From Oxytricha trifallax (lineage: Eukaryota; Ciliophora; Spirotrichea; Sporadotrichida; Oxytrichidae): DNA of 64,000 bases. This document shows positions 52,501 through 63,548 of this stretch, one piece after another. A program made the translations under genes and the position numbers. Under the pieces are notes generated by a model, which saw nothing but the letters and a program-made list of their open reading frames with translations, made no database searches and was not told where the DNA came from. The DNA is taken from assembly GCA_000711775.1 (NCBI GenBank), contig ARYC01000832.1, forward strand, positions 53,431 to 117,430, given 5' to 3'. Every line of letters begins with the position of its first letter. Position 1 is the first letter of the stretch.

Positions 52501-53203
52501 AGTTTCCTCCAATTTTTAGTTTTTCAGCTCTGATGCCCTATATTTCACAAAGATGTCATAGAATTTAAGAACTGAGTCCTCCAGCATATTATATACATCT
52601 TTGAAACACCTGTTTTTCTACTCAATTTAATCTTAAGATGCTGAATATCCAGAAGTTTGAGATATTTTATATTTACTATTCTATATTGCAATAATCCGAG
52701 AACTTCTTTTTTTGTAATCATAACGCAATTTCATCTTAAATTAAACAATAAAAGATTGGAAGAAGTCTTTGTAAATGATATCAAGCAAGTTTACATTTAT
52801 CAATGAGCAGAACTTTTAATCATTTTTAATTGAACTAGGTAAGATGTTTTGTTATTATTGCTATTGCTGATTTAAGAGTGAAATGGGTTCTCTCATTTTG
52901 TTTGGAGAAATCGCTAATGGCTGAGTTTAGCTAGACATTTAAATATTATTATAATAATTTGCTCAAATAAAATTCTTTAAAAAATAAAAGTGAAACATAA
53001 TAGAATACGAAGCATAAAAATAACATCTTCTAGTCGATAAACTTCTTAATATCTTATAGCTAATCTTCAATCGAAATAGATCCTGAGCTAATGCCAAAGG
53101 TTTTTCTTTAAGATGGAATTGAAAAGAATATATCTTAGACAATTTCCAAAACTTTAGAGTTGCTTTAAATGCCAAAGCTTGACCTTCCCATTTCATTCAT
53201 CAT
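49585..53203 (-). CDS. long coiled-coil protein, unknown
   Basis: Starts MMNEMGRSSFGIQSNSKVLE; an IES separates FIDQKM from SSQTQPLAISPNKMREPISL. A folded-looking part follows (LINVNLLDIIYKDFFQSFIV, YNMLEDSVLKFYDIFVKYRA), then heptad-rich coiled coil (about 51200-52100). The C-terminal third is a disordered Asn/Ser/Gln-rich region ending NNNIRQHNI-TGA. Convergent with the kinase. The domain order (globular N-terminus plus coiled coil) would suit a scaffold, but no family is recognised. Confidence 0.6.
52935..53022. other. IES, pointer ACAT
   Basis: ACAT at 52935-52938 and 53023-53026. Removing 88 bp joins IKKFIDQKM to SSQTQPLAISPNK in frame on the minus strand. Confidence 0.75.
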
Positions 53204-53379
53204 TAAAGGATCTTCTAAAATCTATATAATTATTTTTAAAATGACCTAAAATAATCTATTTCAATGTTATTTTTAAAAACTGATGATGATCATTTAAAAG
53301 TAGTTGTTAAATAAATATATTTTTTAGGAGGTTTAAACTTAAACAGCCTTATTAATTTTATAAATTATATTTGCCAAAG

Positions 53380-54852
53380 ATGTCTAACAAGCAAAATTTG
53401 CAGAAATTTGTGAGCGGCTACTCACAAATATATACCAATAATTAACCTGGTACAATTGCTCACAAATCCAATAATTAATAGCAAAGTTACTCAAATACAA
53501 ACCAATTTGAAATTGTAAGTTCAAATATCATTATAATTTAATGAATTTCTCAATTTAATATTATTTGAATAGGTTTTGCAGAGAGCATTGGAAGTCTAAG
53601 AATCTATGATTGGCACTTCTAAGAATGTTTAAAAAGTTTCTAAGTCTACTAAAGTAAGCCTTAAAAATAAATCATAATGTGTTATCTAACTTAAATTTAT
53701 ATAGACTTTCAAGGATATAGCTGAATCACTCATTTCACAAATGACTTACCTGCAAAAGAATGGTAGATTATCTATTCTATTATTGTTATTATTATAAATA
53801 TCTGAATGAAGCTAGAATAAGTATAAGGGTGTTATAATTACATTTTATAGCATAAATTACTATAATTATCATCAGCCTCCCATCCATCCCCAACAATGGC
53901 CAGTAAATACAAACAGCAGAATCCTCTAAAACAAAAGACTTCCCAGTAAATCGAAGATGAGATGGAAGTGGCTACTATCAGCACTCAAATGGGAAACATG
54001 TTTGAAGAGGAATCTAATTAACTTAAGGAATTAATGCGAGAGAAGGATTAAATGATTGACATGCTCAGTAAAGAGAAGAATTACTATATCAGGAGATGTG
54101 AACAGTAACTCAAAACAATTCAATCTTAGCCAATATTAAAGTAGCAGACACCACAATTTACTCAGTAGCAACTCGACTAGCTCAATCACTTATTTGTAAC
54201 TAGTAATTCATGTCTGCGTGAATGATTTAAATATATGATATATTTTCACTTGCAGTAGGACATGGATATGAAGATCTAAGCTCTCGAGGAAGCACAGCTG
54301 ACAATCAGAAACCAGAATGAAGTCATAGAGCGTTAAGCTTCCTACATACTACAGTTCGAAAATACACTGGGTGTTTTGAACATCGAACGGGATGCCTACC
54401 TCAAAAAAGTAGAAGATTTAGAGGCTGACTTACACAGATTAAATCAAGAGAAAAGTAAATTACTAGGGGAAATTGATTACACTAAGAATGAGTTAAATGA
54501 AAGAAATAGTGAGGTAGAAAGATTAAAGAATCTATAGGGGAATGAGTAGATTAGAGAAATTGGCAGTAACTCCAACAGTAATAATAACCATGGACTGTAG
54601 GATTTGGCAAGGGTTAGCCAGGTTCAGTTGTAGATGTTTGAGCAGTTAGTTAGGGAGAATAGTCAGCTTAATTTGCAAGTCAAACAATTAAAGCAAGATC
54701 CTTTAATAAAAATAAATTGCAGAGAGAAAAAATTCAATTTTATTTTGTTTAAAAACCAAATTAAATTCTATTTTCTATAAAAAGGTAGATTGAATTTATA
54801 ATTAGCAAAAATATAAATTTATTTAAAATAATAAAATTAATAGATAAAATGA
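53380..54852 (+). CDS. coiled-coil protein, unknown
   Basis: Starts MSNKQNLQKFVSGYSQIYTN, then VLQRALEVQESMIGTSKNVQ and FKDIAESLISQMTYLQKNGR. After an IES it continues SASHPSPTMASKYKQQNP with coiled coil (DMKIQALEEAQLTIRNQNEV; LEADLHRLNQEKSKLLGEID; YTKNELNERNSEVERLKN) to a Gln/Asn-rich end. Introns near 53516-53571, 53654-53703 and 54198-54256. The last ~130 bp up to the TGA at 54850 are AT-rich and may be 3' untranslated or an IES. The TGA overlaps the start codon of the next gene, so a shared chromosome is likely. Confidence 0.6.
53768..53875. other. IES, pointer TTATC
   Basis: TTATC at 53768-53772 and 53876-53880. Removing 108 bp gives LQKNGRLSSASHPSPTM in frame. Confidence 0.8.
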
Positions 54853-55681
54853 TGAAAAGTTAGTAGTTGATGAATGACAGTGGAGTGGATGTGAGTGGCT
54901 TCAATAGAGACTTATCTAAGAAATCTACTAATGTTGGGGACACTATACCCATAGACACTTCAGTCAATCATTATGAGCTCCCAAATTTAGCACAATGTAA
55001 TTTAACCAAATTAATTCTTAAACATTATGTATTTAAAACTGTTATTATAAAAGAGATCTTAACTTATCTTTTTATAGTGCTGTATGACTATACAAATAAA
55101 GAATAGGAGTTGATTTAGAGATGTTTCAGAACTGGTAACTGTAAGTTAATTTTAATTAAATTTAGAACTTAATCTTATTGATTTGTACAAAACATTATCA
55201 TTATCGATAGTTTAATAATAATACTTAACAATTATATTCTATAGATAACTCACTAAGAGAAATACCAAATAAAATCCAGCCAAATGTTCTGCTGAAATTT
55301 CTAAAGAAAAAAATGGATCAAAATTTACAAGCTAAAATGCCCACAGATTAGAAGAAATTAGTGGGAGGTGGATTTTTCAATGAATTCGAATGGCTACCTG
55401 ACTCATATGATAACTGTAAGAATAAAACAATCAATAAACTTAATTATATCAATACCACTGTAGATTAGAAGTTAAAACAAGAAGAAAAAAAGTTACATGA
55501 ATAATTAATGAAGAATATTTCAGATAAACCTTTTATTTTGGGAAGTGACAGTTTTAAGTGTAAGTAAAATCGTTAAATATCATCAATAAAAAAACAAAAT
55601 ATACTAAAGGCATTTCCGTTTAACCCGAATAAAGTCTTCTATAAATCTAATCAATTTGCAATAAATTTATATAATCTCTGA
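54849..55681 (+). CDS. SH3-like domain protein
   Basis: Starts MMKSQQLMNDSGVDVSGFNR. After an IES, LVLYDYTNKEQELIQRCFRT gives the ALYDY/E-L signature of an SH3 domain, which binds proline-rich peptides; YNSLREIPNKIQPNV forms the later strands after an intron at about 55139-55244. A basic, Lys-rich tail follows (LLKFLKKKMDQNLQAKMPTD ... FAINLYNL-TGA). The usual SH3 tryptophan pair is not obvious, so the domain is divergent or the real fold differs. Its last 31 bp overlap the 3' end of the gene on the opposite strand. Confidence 0.6.
54988..55074. other. IES, pointer TAG
   Basis: TAG at 54988-54990 and 55075-55077. Removal places HYELPNL next to VLYDYTNKEQEL in frame. The short pointer makes the border tentative. 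Confidence 0.6.
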
Positions 55682-57423
55682 AGTAAAAATAGCTCTGTAT
55701 AAATTTAAAGCTCAAGATATTCAATTCGTTCTCTCATCGATTCTTTTTCCTATCTCAATGAAATCATTTCAAGTGACAGTTTCTCGCTTAACTTTAGCTC
55801 ACCATAAACTGTGTTAGGATGAACGCCATCTATAAATTATTAGGCTTCGGAACCATCTTTATTTTTTCTAGGGGAATTCATGTCAGTTAATCTTTTTTCT
55901 TTCGTAAGCTTCCTGCTGTCCTTTTCAAACATTGGCAAAAGGTAGCTTCGAACTACTTGGGCAGCTATTTCTGGGGTAATACACAAAAATTTTATTTATT
56001 TGGTCATATTTTATAGATTGCAGTGGAGTAACTAATTTTGTTTTAGTGGAAAACTTCAAATTTCTTTGCGCTAAAAAAATACTGTAATTATAAATCATTA
56101 AAAAATTCTCAGGTAATATCGGATATATCAATTTTTAATGGATAGTCTTTTGAACTTCTCTGCGTTCTCGATTCAGTTGATTTATATCTTTAAGTATTAT
56201 TCCCATTTTACTCCCCTTTGAATGTTTTCTTCCCATTTTTTCGACTAGACTTAAGTATAGATTGAGGCATTTAAGCATTCCCAATTTGACCAGCAGTTAA
56301 ATAGTTTTATTTCTAGATATTTCTATGTGACATTGAAGCGTATTAGTTACTTATTTACTGAGTCATGTTAAATGAAGTCATATTACTTTGCCCCTCCTCT
56401 AAAAGTCTTGGACTTCTTTCTAGTTGACTAATCATTCTGGAAGTACTCAAGTCAGCTTGGGCACCTGAAGAACCAGATATTTGATGTTGAAATTACTATC
56501 TTTAATTTTATAACTGCCCAGTACTCATAAGCTAATTCGAATTACTGTTCAAATTTGATGTGTCTTCGAATCTAACACTGTTCATAGGGCTTTAGGAATA
56601 AAGATTGTTTGAGCTCAAGACCCCTCCAGGGGCGTAATTGGTCGAGGCATCGTTTCCATGCATAAACATATCAGAATTAGATGTTATAACCTCAAGCTAA
56701 CCGTTTGAATTCAAACCTTGCTTAAAATTGTTTAAAGGGGAGCCTCTACTGCTCTAATTCACTTGCTAAGTTAATTTCTTTTATTAAAAAAATCGTCCTT
56801 ACAAAAATTGAAATTCAAAAATGTTATGAATTTTTATGAATAAGTCAACGATGACTGGTTGTTTCTCTACGTAAATTACTACTATGAACTCAGTTCCAAC
56901 TTCTTAGTTAATTAATTCTTGAAGAATTGTTAATTATTATTTGCATTGCTACTATAACTCTATTGCGAATTATTGGTTCGATTGTTTTTGCTATTTGTTC
57001 TTGAGCTTTTTTAATTTTATTGAGGATATTAAGGAGGTAGTTTTTCATTAATCAAGGGTGTCAATTATGGCTGAATTTGGAAACTTGAAATAGAATTATC
57101 TAGATATTATTAGCGAGGAGATTATTAATATTGCTGATTGTTGGCACTTTGATTGTAAAAACATTATAAAAAGTACTAAAATTTTCATAAATTTATGCAT
57201 TTTCTTTTACATTTTGATTACCAAGTTATTGCTAATATTGATAGTTTTGTATTTGCTAGAATTATGAAGAATCAAGAATTAAGTTATTATTATTGCTAAA
57301 ATTGTTGAAAGTGTTCATATTACTATATTATTGCTGATTGTTATTAAATCCACTTGGTCTTGGACTTATCTGATCAATTCTCGGTGATTATTGTTCATTA
57401 AATATTGCATTAGAAAATTGCAT
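55651..57423 (-). CDS. Asn/Gln-rich coiled-coil protein, unknown
   Basis: Starts MQFSNAIFNEQQSPRIDQIS, followed by Asn/Gln/Ser-rich low complexity (about 56330-57420). A C-terminal coiled coil (FEKDSRKLTKEKRLTDMNSP; GELKLSEKLSLEMISLRQEK) ends RLYKFIAN-TGA. Several AT-rich breaks (about 55970-56130, 56770-56850, 57150-57220) remain unassigned. The stop region overlaps the SH3 gene antisense. No known family. Confidence 0.55.
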
Positions 57424-58124
57424 TTGATCTTAAATTTATTCTTGTGGTTTCTTGTAAGGGGAAAAAATAATACTAATTAAAAATTATAATATTGATAAAT
57501 TTTTTAATTTATTAAAATCCCTTAAAATTTCTACTACTAATTCAAGATAATTATATCAGCTTCTTAAGCGACAGAATCAATTTAATTATCTATCATTTCT
57601 TATTTCTAATTATAATGTTTATAAATTAAATTCTAAAAAAACATAATTCATCATCATAATTGTCAATTATTTTGAATAAGTGTTTTCCTTTCATGTAAAA
57701 AGTATTTAAATATATATCTTTTTGATAGAAAAACTTAGAATATTATTTTAATCATATAAATTTCAATGGAGGATTAGATCAAATTACTTCTAGAGACTAT
57801 TGGATTTAGTGTTCAAATAAAATTATTTTTATTTATCTACACTTCTATTTACTAAGTAATTCAATAAAAGTTAATAATTTATGTGAAAATTAATGTCTAA
57901 ATTTAACATATATTTAATTATTCAAATGTTTTAGTGTGAGTGCGTATTTTCTTGCCAAAAATTTCTACAATTTTAAAAGAGAGCATAAGAAAATAAGAGG
58001 AACTTTTAATTGAATATAATTTCAATTAAAATTAAGTAGACCAAATTTTTAATAAATAACACTAATCAAGCTTGTCTTTATTTATTAGATATATTAATTA
58101 AAAACTTTATAGAGATTGGACTAT
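57424..58124. other. AT-rich divergent intergenic region
   Basis: 700 bp between starts of opposite genes, strongly AT-rich and without usable frames on either strand. Confidence 0.5.
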
Positions 58125-58430
58125 ATGGAGAAAAGTTTGATTATAGATAGAAATAGGCAAGCTAGACAAGTGCTGCAACACTACTATTTGGAGAAATAAA
58201 GGGTTTTGGGGTAAAATGAGGTCAATGGTAGCATTTAAACAGGCAGTCTATAGAATTCAAGCAATTTTGAGAATTTTTAGTAATAATATGACAGATATTG
58301 GGTTTAACTAGATGGAAAGGCAGTAGTTTAATAGGGGGATTAGGTGTAAATGGGAAGTAATGACTAGGGAAAAAAGATATTACTCAAGTTAAAAACAAAA
58401 AAGAGTTTATATATATATATATAATAATGA
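58125..58430 (+). CDS. small protein, unknown
   Basis: A single open segment, MEKSLIIDRNRQARQVLQHY then YLEKQRVLGQNEVNGSIQTG, to KKILLKLKTKKSLYIYIQQ-TGA, about 100 residues. GC is locally raised compared with the flanks (58150-58380), supporting coding. The end runs into a (TA)n tract at 58409-58424, so the true C-terminus may be cut by an IES. Function unknown. Confidence 0.45.
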
Positions 58431-58902
58431 TTCTCATTATAAAAATGTTCATAAAATGGAATCTACATTTAATTTCTACAATTAAAACCACAAAATTGCT
58501 TCGAGTATTTTGAAGTTCTGTAATCAATTTTAAATGAAGTTAAGTGCAAAAATATTTATGAGATCACAAAAAAATTGCATTTTTATTTGTAAAATTTAAG
58601 AGTTAGTTATGTTAAAAAATATAATTTTTCAATTTAAAGACAACATATATCTCTTCCTAATAATTGCAAGAGATTTTAAAAAATTTATGCTCAGATTATA
58701 TAATGAAAATTATCATGGTTTTAGAATTATATTTTTCTCTAAGATAATGACCTTAAACCTCAAATCATACTCTATAGTTGTTTACAAAACAATCCAAATT
58801 TCTATAATAAAATATAAACGCGATATCATATAGCAAAGTTAAGTTGTTTTTTTAATTAAAAACACAACAGATAAATTTAAAGTTTATAAAACTATAATAC
58901 TA
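58431..58902. other. AT-rich spacer
   Basis: About 470 bp, no supported feature. A frame at 58609-58833 is dominated by Ile/Lys/Phe/Tyr codons typical of AT-rich noise. Confidence 0.45.
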
Positions 58903-60125
58903 ATGCAAAGAACTGTGTTTATTTTTTAATTTTTAACCATTCTTAAAACCAATTATTTCAAGAGAAATTTTGCAGAATTCAATAACTTTCAGCCATTTGA
59001 GTTACAATTGGACAACTAGGACATAAAAGGATAGAGCATTTTAGTGTAGCCCTCATTTAAAACATTTCTATCAAATGAAAAGCTATAGGTTAAGTTTTCA
59101 TAAGATTAAGAAAAAGCAAAGACTAATCTTTTGCAAAAAGTTATGAACTTTGGGCTTGGTTTTTATGAATTTTTTACCCAAAAAATGTTTGGTTTCTTAG
59201 GAAAAAGTGCTATTTGGTTTCTAAAATGTATTTCAATCTTATTTTTTTTAAAGCGTTTTCTAATATAAAAATATCATTATTCTCTCAATCAACATTTTAA
59301 TAGCATTTATAAGGCAATTAATTTAAATCTTTGGAGTATATTCCACTCTTGATAAATTCGATGAGATAGTATACGATGGCGAAAGAGTAAGAATTTTTGG
59401 CATTTTAGCATTTAATCCCCACTTAAATCAATTTGAAGTGGAAAAGGTTTACTCAGTTTCTACATCACTCGATAACTCAGCTTATTACATGGATTAATAT
59501 TACAAGTTAAGAGTTTTCGAAATGAAACAAGCTTTGAGAATTTTTATTATCTTTACATTCACATTATTTGCTACTATTTGTGGAAGGAAGCTTTATTTTA
59601 GACTTAAAAGAGTTATGTACGAAACTTACTTAAAGGTACAGGCTAAATATTACAATTTAAGGTAGAGGCAAGAAGTTTAGTAGCTAATATTGAATGATCC
59701 TGCTGAAGCTAATTTTGATCATTTAAATCCTTTACTTAAAATAAATTATCTTATTCAAATGATATATATTCAATTTTTATTCTAAAACTGTATACAATCA
59801 GTCTAATTATTATTAATTTTATAAGAATAATATACAAAATTATTTAATTATAATTTGTATGTTAACACTTATTTTTCTATAAATTTTTATCATAAATCCT
59901 CAAGATAATAATATTCCTGAGTATTCAGTAGAAAAGCTTGATAAAATAGTCATAGACGGATTCTTATGTATAGATTGCAATTAAAACGAAAGAAATTTAA
60001 TTTATTTGCCTTGTAAACACCTTCTCAAATGTGATTAATGTTTTATGAAGGATGGTAATAACAAAAGAATTTGTGGTTAATGCGAAGGATTTATACAAAA
60101 AATTATGAAGATTTACATAGATTGA
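58903..60125 (+). CDS. membrane RING-finger E3 ubiquitin ligase, MUL1/SP1-like
   Basis: Starts MQRTVFIFQFLTILKTNYFK. The luminal/intermembrane module with NFGLGFYEFFTQKMFGVYST and GERVRIFGILAF resembles the BAM/GIDE region of MUL1 (mitochondria, peroxisomes) and plant SP1 (chloroplast). A membrane helix (IFIIFTFTLFATICGRK, about 59545-59595) separates it from a charged linker and a C-terminal RING: CIDCNQNERNLIYLPCKHL, then LKCDQCF and ICGQCEGF (C3HC4-type spacing, about 59970-60100), ending KIYID-TGA. The RING at the extreme C-terminus after one or two membrane spans is typical for this family. Two IESs are resolved. Confidence 0.8.
59188..59329. other. IES, pointer TTTGG
   Basis: TTTGG at 59188-59192 and 59330-59334. 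Removing 142 bp joins EFFTQKMF to GVYSTLDKFDE in frame. A closer TTTGG at 59211 was tested and gives the wrong phase. Confidence 0.75.
59724..59892. other. IES, pointer TAAATCCT
   Basis: The 8-bp repeat TAAATCCT at 59724-59731 and 59893-59900. Removing 169 bp gives NFDHLNPQDNNIPEYS in frame just before the RING. Confidence 0.88.
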
Positions 60126-60382
60126 TTTAAATTTCATTATTATTTCTAAAAGATTGTGAATTCTAATCTATAATTGAATTAGCCTCATTAAGATATTAAT
60201 GGTAGAAAATAACAATGATTTAATTAATTAAATTTTGATTAATTTTATTACAATATTAGGATAATCTTTATTTATATGATTAAATTTATCATATTCAAGA
60301 GTATTATAGAAACTTATTATACTGAAATTAATAATTAAAATTCAAAATGAAAGCCTAAACTTTAACTCGCTAATTATTTTTT

Positions 60383-61784
60383 ATGAACAATCTCAGCAGA
60401 AGTACATTAATATCTCCTACTTTTGCAAGTTATTGCTTAAGTTCTCAATAATAAACTCTAAGAGACTTATAACAAAAATAATAGAATAGCAGTAGATTTA
60501 TTATTCAAAGTAGTAGGAGATATTTCAGATAGAATGGCAATAATACCTCCTAATAGAATTAAAGTTCCAACAATTACTAATCTAATCCAAATTAAATTAT
60601 TTTATATGTAAAATAAACTTTCAAAATATGCAGACAGGAATTAGTTATTATTGAACTCTATGATATTTTGTATATATTAGTATATTTTATGAATCCAAAG
60701 ATCTATAAACCAGATAAGAAATTGAACTTTGACGAATTAGGCCGATTAAAAGTATTGCAGTCTTCCAGACAATATAGAAGATTAGTTGTAATTATAGTCT
60801 ATGGATTGTTGCCGGTAATTACTTATTTGTGGTATCTGACCTACAAACGAATAAAATAGAAGAAGTATTTCAGGGGCCTGTTCATTTTCCTACTAAGTGC
60901 AGTTATGCTGAGATATAGATCTGCTTATAGACATCAAACTTTATATTCATTTTTGAGATATTTAGGTGAATTAAAATTATTTGATAAAAATATCAACAGC
61001 ATTTTGTTATGAATGAGCTGATCTTAATGAGGGATGGAAAAAATGCAATATGCAGAGATGCCCTTGGAAATGAAACAATGGTAGATATTAAACATTTCAA
61101 GACACCAACTCAAGAGGAAATTATCAAAATGCAAAGTCAAGGCTACTGTTTCACCATAAATTATTTCAGTAAAGAGGATTCTGATCATTCCCCAAATTTA
61201 TTTAGCTTTATTATTTAAAATAATGCTACAATGTGATGCATTTAATGCGTTCATATTTCCCAGTAATTCACACAAACGTAACTTTAGCTGATCAAGAATA
61301 GTAAAAAGAAATTTTAAAAGAGAGGAGAAGACGATAAATGGCACGAGAAGGCAAGGAATTCAATGTTTAACTCTCATTCTTTTTTATCATTATTATTTAA
61401 TGAAGCAGAAGATGATGCAGAATAATCATCATTAATGCAGCTTTGGATTTAATTTCAATTAAATTTTATAATTTTATGATTAATAACATATACAGCTCTT
61501 TTTGATTGACAAAGATAGCATTAAATTGGATGAATAACTCGCAGTTAACATCTTAAATGGTTATGAAATAGACACTCGCATAGACCCTTCATGGTTTGTA
61601 GATGATGAATAGACTGTTGAGAATGATAAAATAAAAATATATTCAAAATTTTTATGTTTAATAACAAATTTATATTTTATATTATGATAGTCAGCCACAA
61701 GAAGAGCAGTAAAGTAATTAATAAAGTTAGAGTAAAAAGTCAATTAATAAAGAAAAGGGAGAGGACAAAACAATAGATGTATGA
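60383..61784 (+). CDS. two-helix membrane protein, unknown (possibly mitochondrial)
   Basis: Starts MNNLSRSTLISPTFASYCLS, with a Ser/Arg/Gln-rich N-terminus lacking acidic residues, which could be a mitochondrial presequence. After an intron come ELVIIELYDILYILVYFMNP, the helix RRLVVIIVYGLLPVITYLWY and a second hydrophobic stretch (GLFIFLLSAVML). A soluble part follows (NELILMRDGKNAICRDALGN ... CFPVIHTNVTLADQEQQ), then acidic segments (GYEIDTRIDPSWFVDDEQ) and a Ser/Lys tail ending KTIDV-TGA. The two-helix hairpin plus beta-rich tail recalls the TMEM70/TMEM186/TMEM223 group, but this is weak. A frame break near 60998 is unresolved. Confidence 0.55.
61149..61255. other. IES, pointer TTTC
   Basis: TTTC at 61149-61152 and 61256-61259. 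Removing 107 bp gives KMQSQGYCFPVIHTNVTL in frame. Confidence 0.75.
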
Positions 61785-63124
61785 AAATGAACAAATTAAT
61801 AGGTTATTACAGTATACAAATTATATACTTAATTATTATTTAATTCATTTGTGGTTGCTTTCAATCTAAAATTTAAGGCTTTCAGAAGTTATTAACAAAT
61901 TAATAAATTTATAAATAAACTTAGTAATCCAAATAATATTCAAATTTTCATTGATTTGCAAGAAGTCAAATCATTTATATTTTAACAGGCCAATCCAAAA
62001 ACATATAAAATATTTAATATGATCATTCTTTAAAATAATTGTAGATTTATATATTTAAGCATTATCATCCTATTTTTAATAGATCTAATCGGTTAATATT
62101 CATAAAAATATAGTTTATATCGATGGGACAATTATATTTGATTATTCTAGATAATATGAAATTTAATTATTTCATTAATTTTGAAGTAATTTTCTATCAG
62201 CAAATCTAATTTTATAATGAGGAGTTTGTCATTACTTTACTTATTAATGACGTATTTGAGATAGAAAGATATTTATTGAAATATGTCCATTAATTTAAGA
62301 ATAATATTAGATTAACATTAAGAATCGATTTATCTTATTATATTTGTATATAAAGTTGTGCTTACGTTATATTTATAGAGTCCATTTTTCTCTTGAAATC
62401 TAAAATTAAGTTATTTTATTAGTATAAATAAATTAATCTCAATATCATTAGAGGTTTAATAGTTTGTAGAAATTAAATTAGGTTTAGATATTATTTGTAT
62501 GTTTTAGGCCATGATGAAGTCACGAATAATAAAAAATTATTAGTGGATATATTTGATTTTAAGAAATCAAATTTTTTTAAAGATTTATTGCAAATTTTTA
62601 TACTCCTCTAAAACTAAGTGTTTACTGTAAATGTTTACAATTAAGTAAGATATTGAAAAGTTAAACAAGGGGTTTTAGTTATGGATTTGATATTAGATTA
62701 TTTATTTAGATATTGTTAGAGAAATGATTTATTTAGAGAAATAAACCAAAATCAACATATTTGATAGGTAAGAATTTGAAGTTCAATAAATATCATAGTT
62801 TTGCTGAAATTAATAAAGAAAATATAATTTAAATAATTTTAATTGATTTTAAATTAATTTAATAATTTTTGAATAATTATACAAGACTAAAAATATTTAA
62901 TGGGTTTTATATTTATAAAGTAATTTGACTTTAATCTCAGATATTATTTTTGAGCAAATCTATTATATTAATTATTAAACATTAAAACTAGATATATTAT
63001 CACAAATACTTATTACATATACTTTAAATATTATTCTAAGTAATTATGAATATTTAATATGAGTTGTAAATAAAGTAATAAAAATTATGTAGATATACTA
63101 GTAACATCATTGCAAATAATTGGG
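61785..63124. other. 1.3-kb AT-rich intergenic region
   Basis: Very AT-rich on both strands with no credible frame, repeat or RNA. Probably germline-limited spacer between two macronuclear chromosomes. Confidence 0.5.
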
Positions 63125-63548
63125 ATGAGGTCGACAACTTTCAACATATATCCGCGTCCGGATTAAGAATTCAAGAAGCGTGAGTCTTTGGACTTCCAGC
63201 TTCAAAAAAGCGCAATCTAAAAACATAAATATTATATTGCCTTGTACAAATCTTTTAAAACTAGCTTTTGAATAAAAATTATAAATTATTATCTTTTAGA
63301 CCAGGCCACATGGCTAGAAGATTCATTTTTATAAATGGGTGACATATTTCTTGATTGGCATGTTCACTGGAGTGGTCTGCTTCTGCTGGGAATGGCTGGT
63401 CGAAGAGTTCGTTAAACTAAAGTGGAAGGCAACTCAACCCATCTTGCTTGATTAGGGAATTGGGGCTGGCTAAATTTTAATTTTAGATAATTCGCTTAGT
63501 CATTTTGAAGAAAAAATACTATAGCCAATATAAAATAAGCTATGGAGT
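63125..63548 (+). CDS. CLC-family chloride channel/transporter, 5' part
   Basis: Starts MRSTTFNIYPRPDQEFKKRE and contains the ESLDF-type motif found just before the first helix in eukaryotic CLC proteins. After an IES come HGQKIHFYKWVTYFLIGMFT and GVVCFCWEWLVEEFVKLKW, the first membrane helix (helix B region). The coding segment fades after about 63470. A TBE transposon begins at 63549, so the next coding segment lies beyond it, outside the window. Partial gene; family call based on N-terminal blocks only. Confidence 0.65.
63215..63290. other. IES, pointer ATCT
   Basis: ATCT at 63215-63218 and 63291-63294. Removing 76 bp gives LQKSAIFQTRPHGQKIHFY in frame in the CLC-like gene. Confidence 0.75.
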
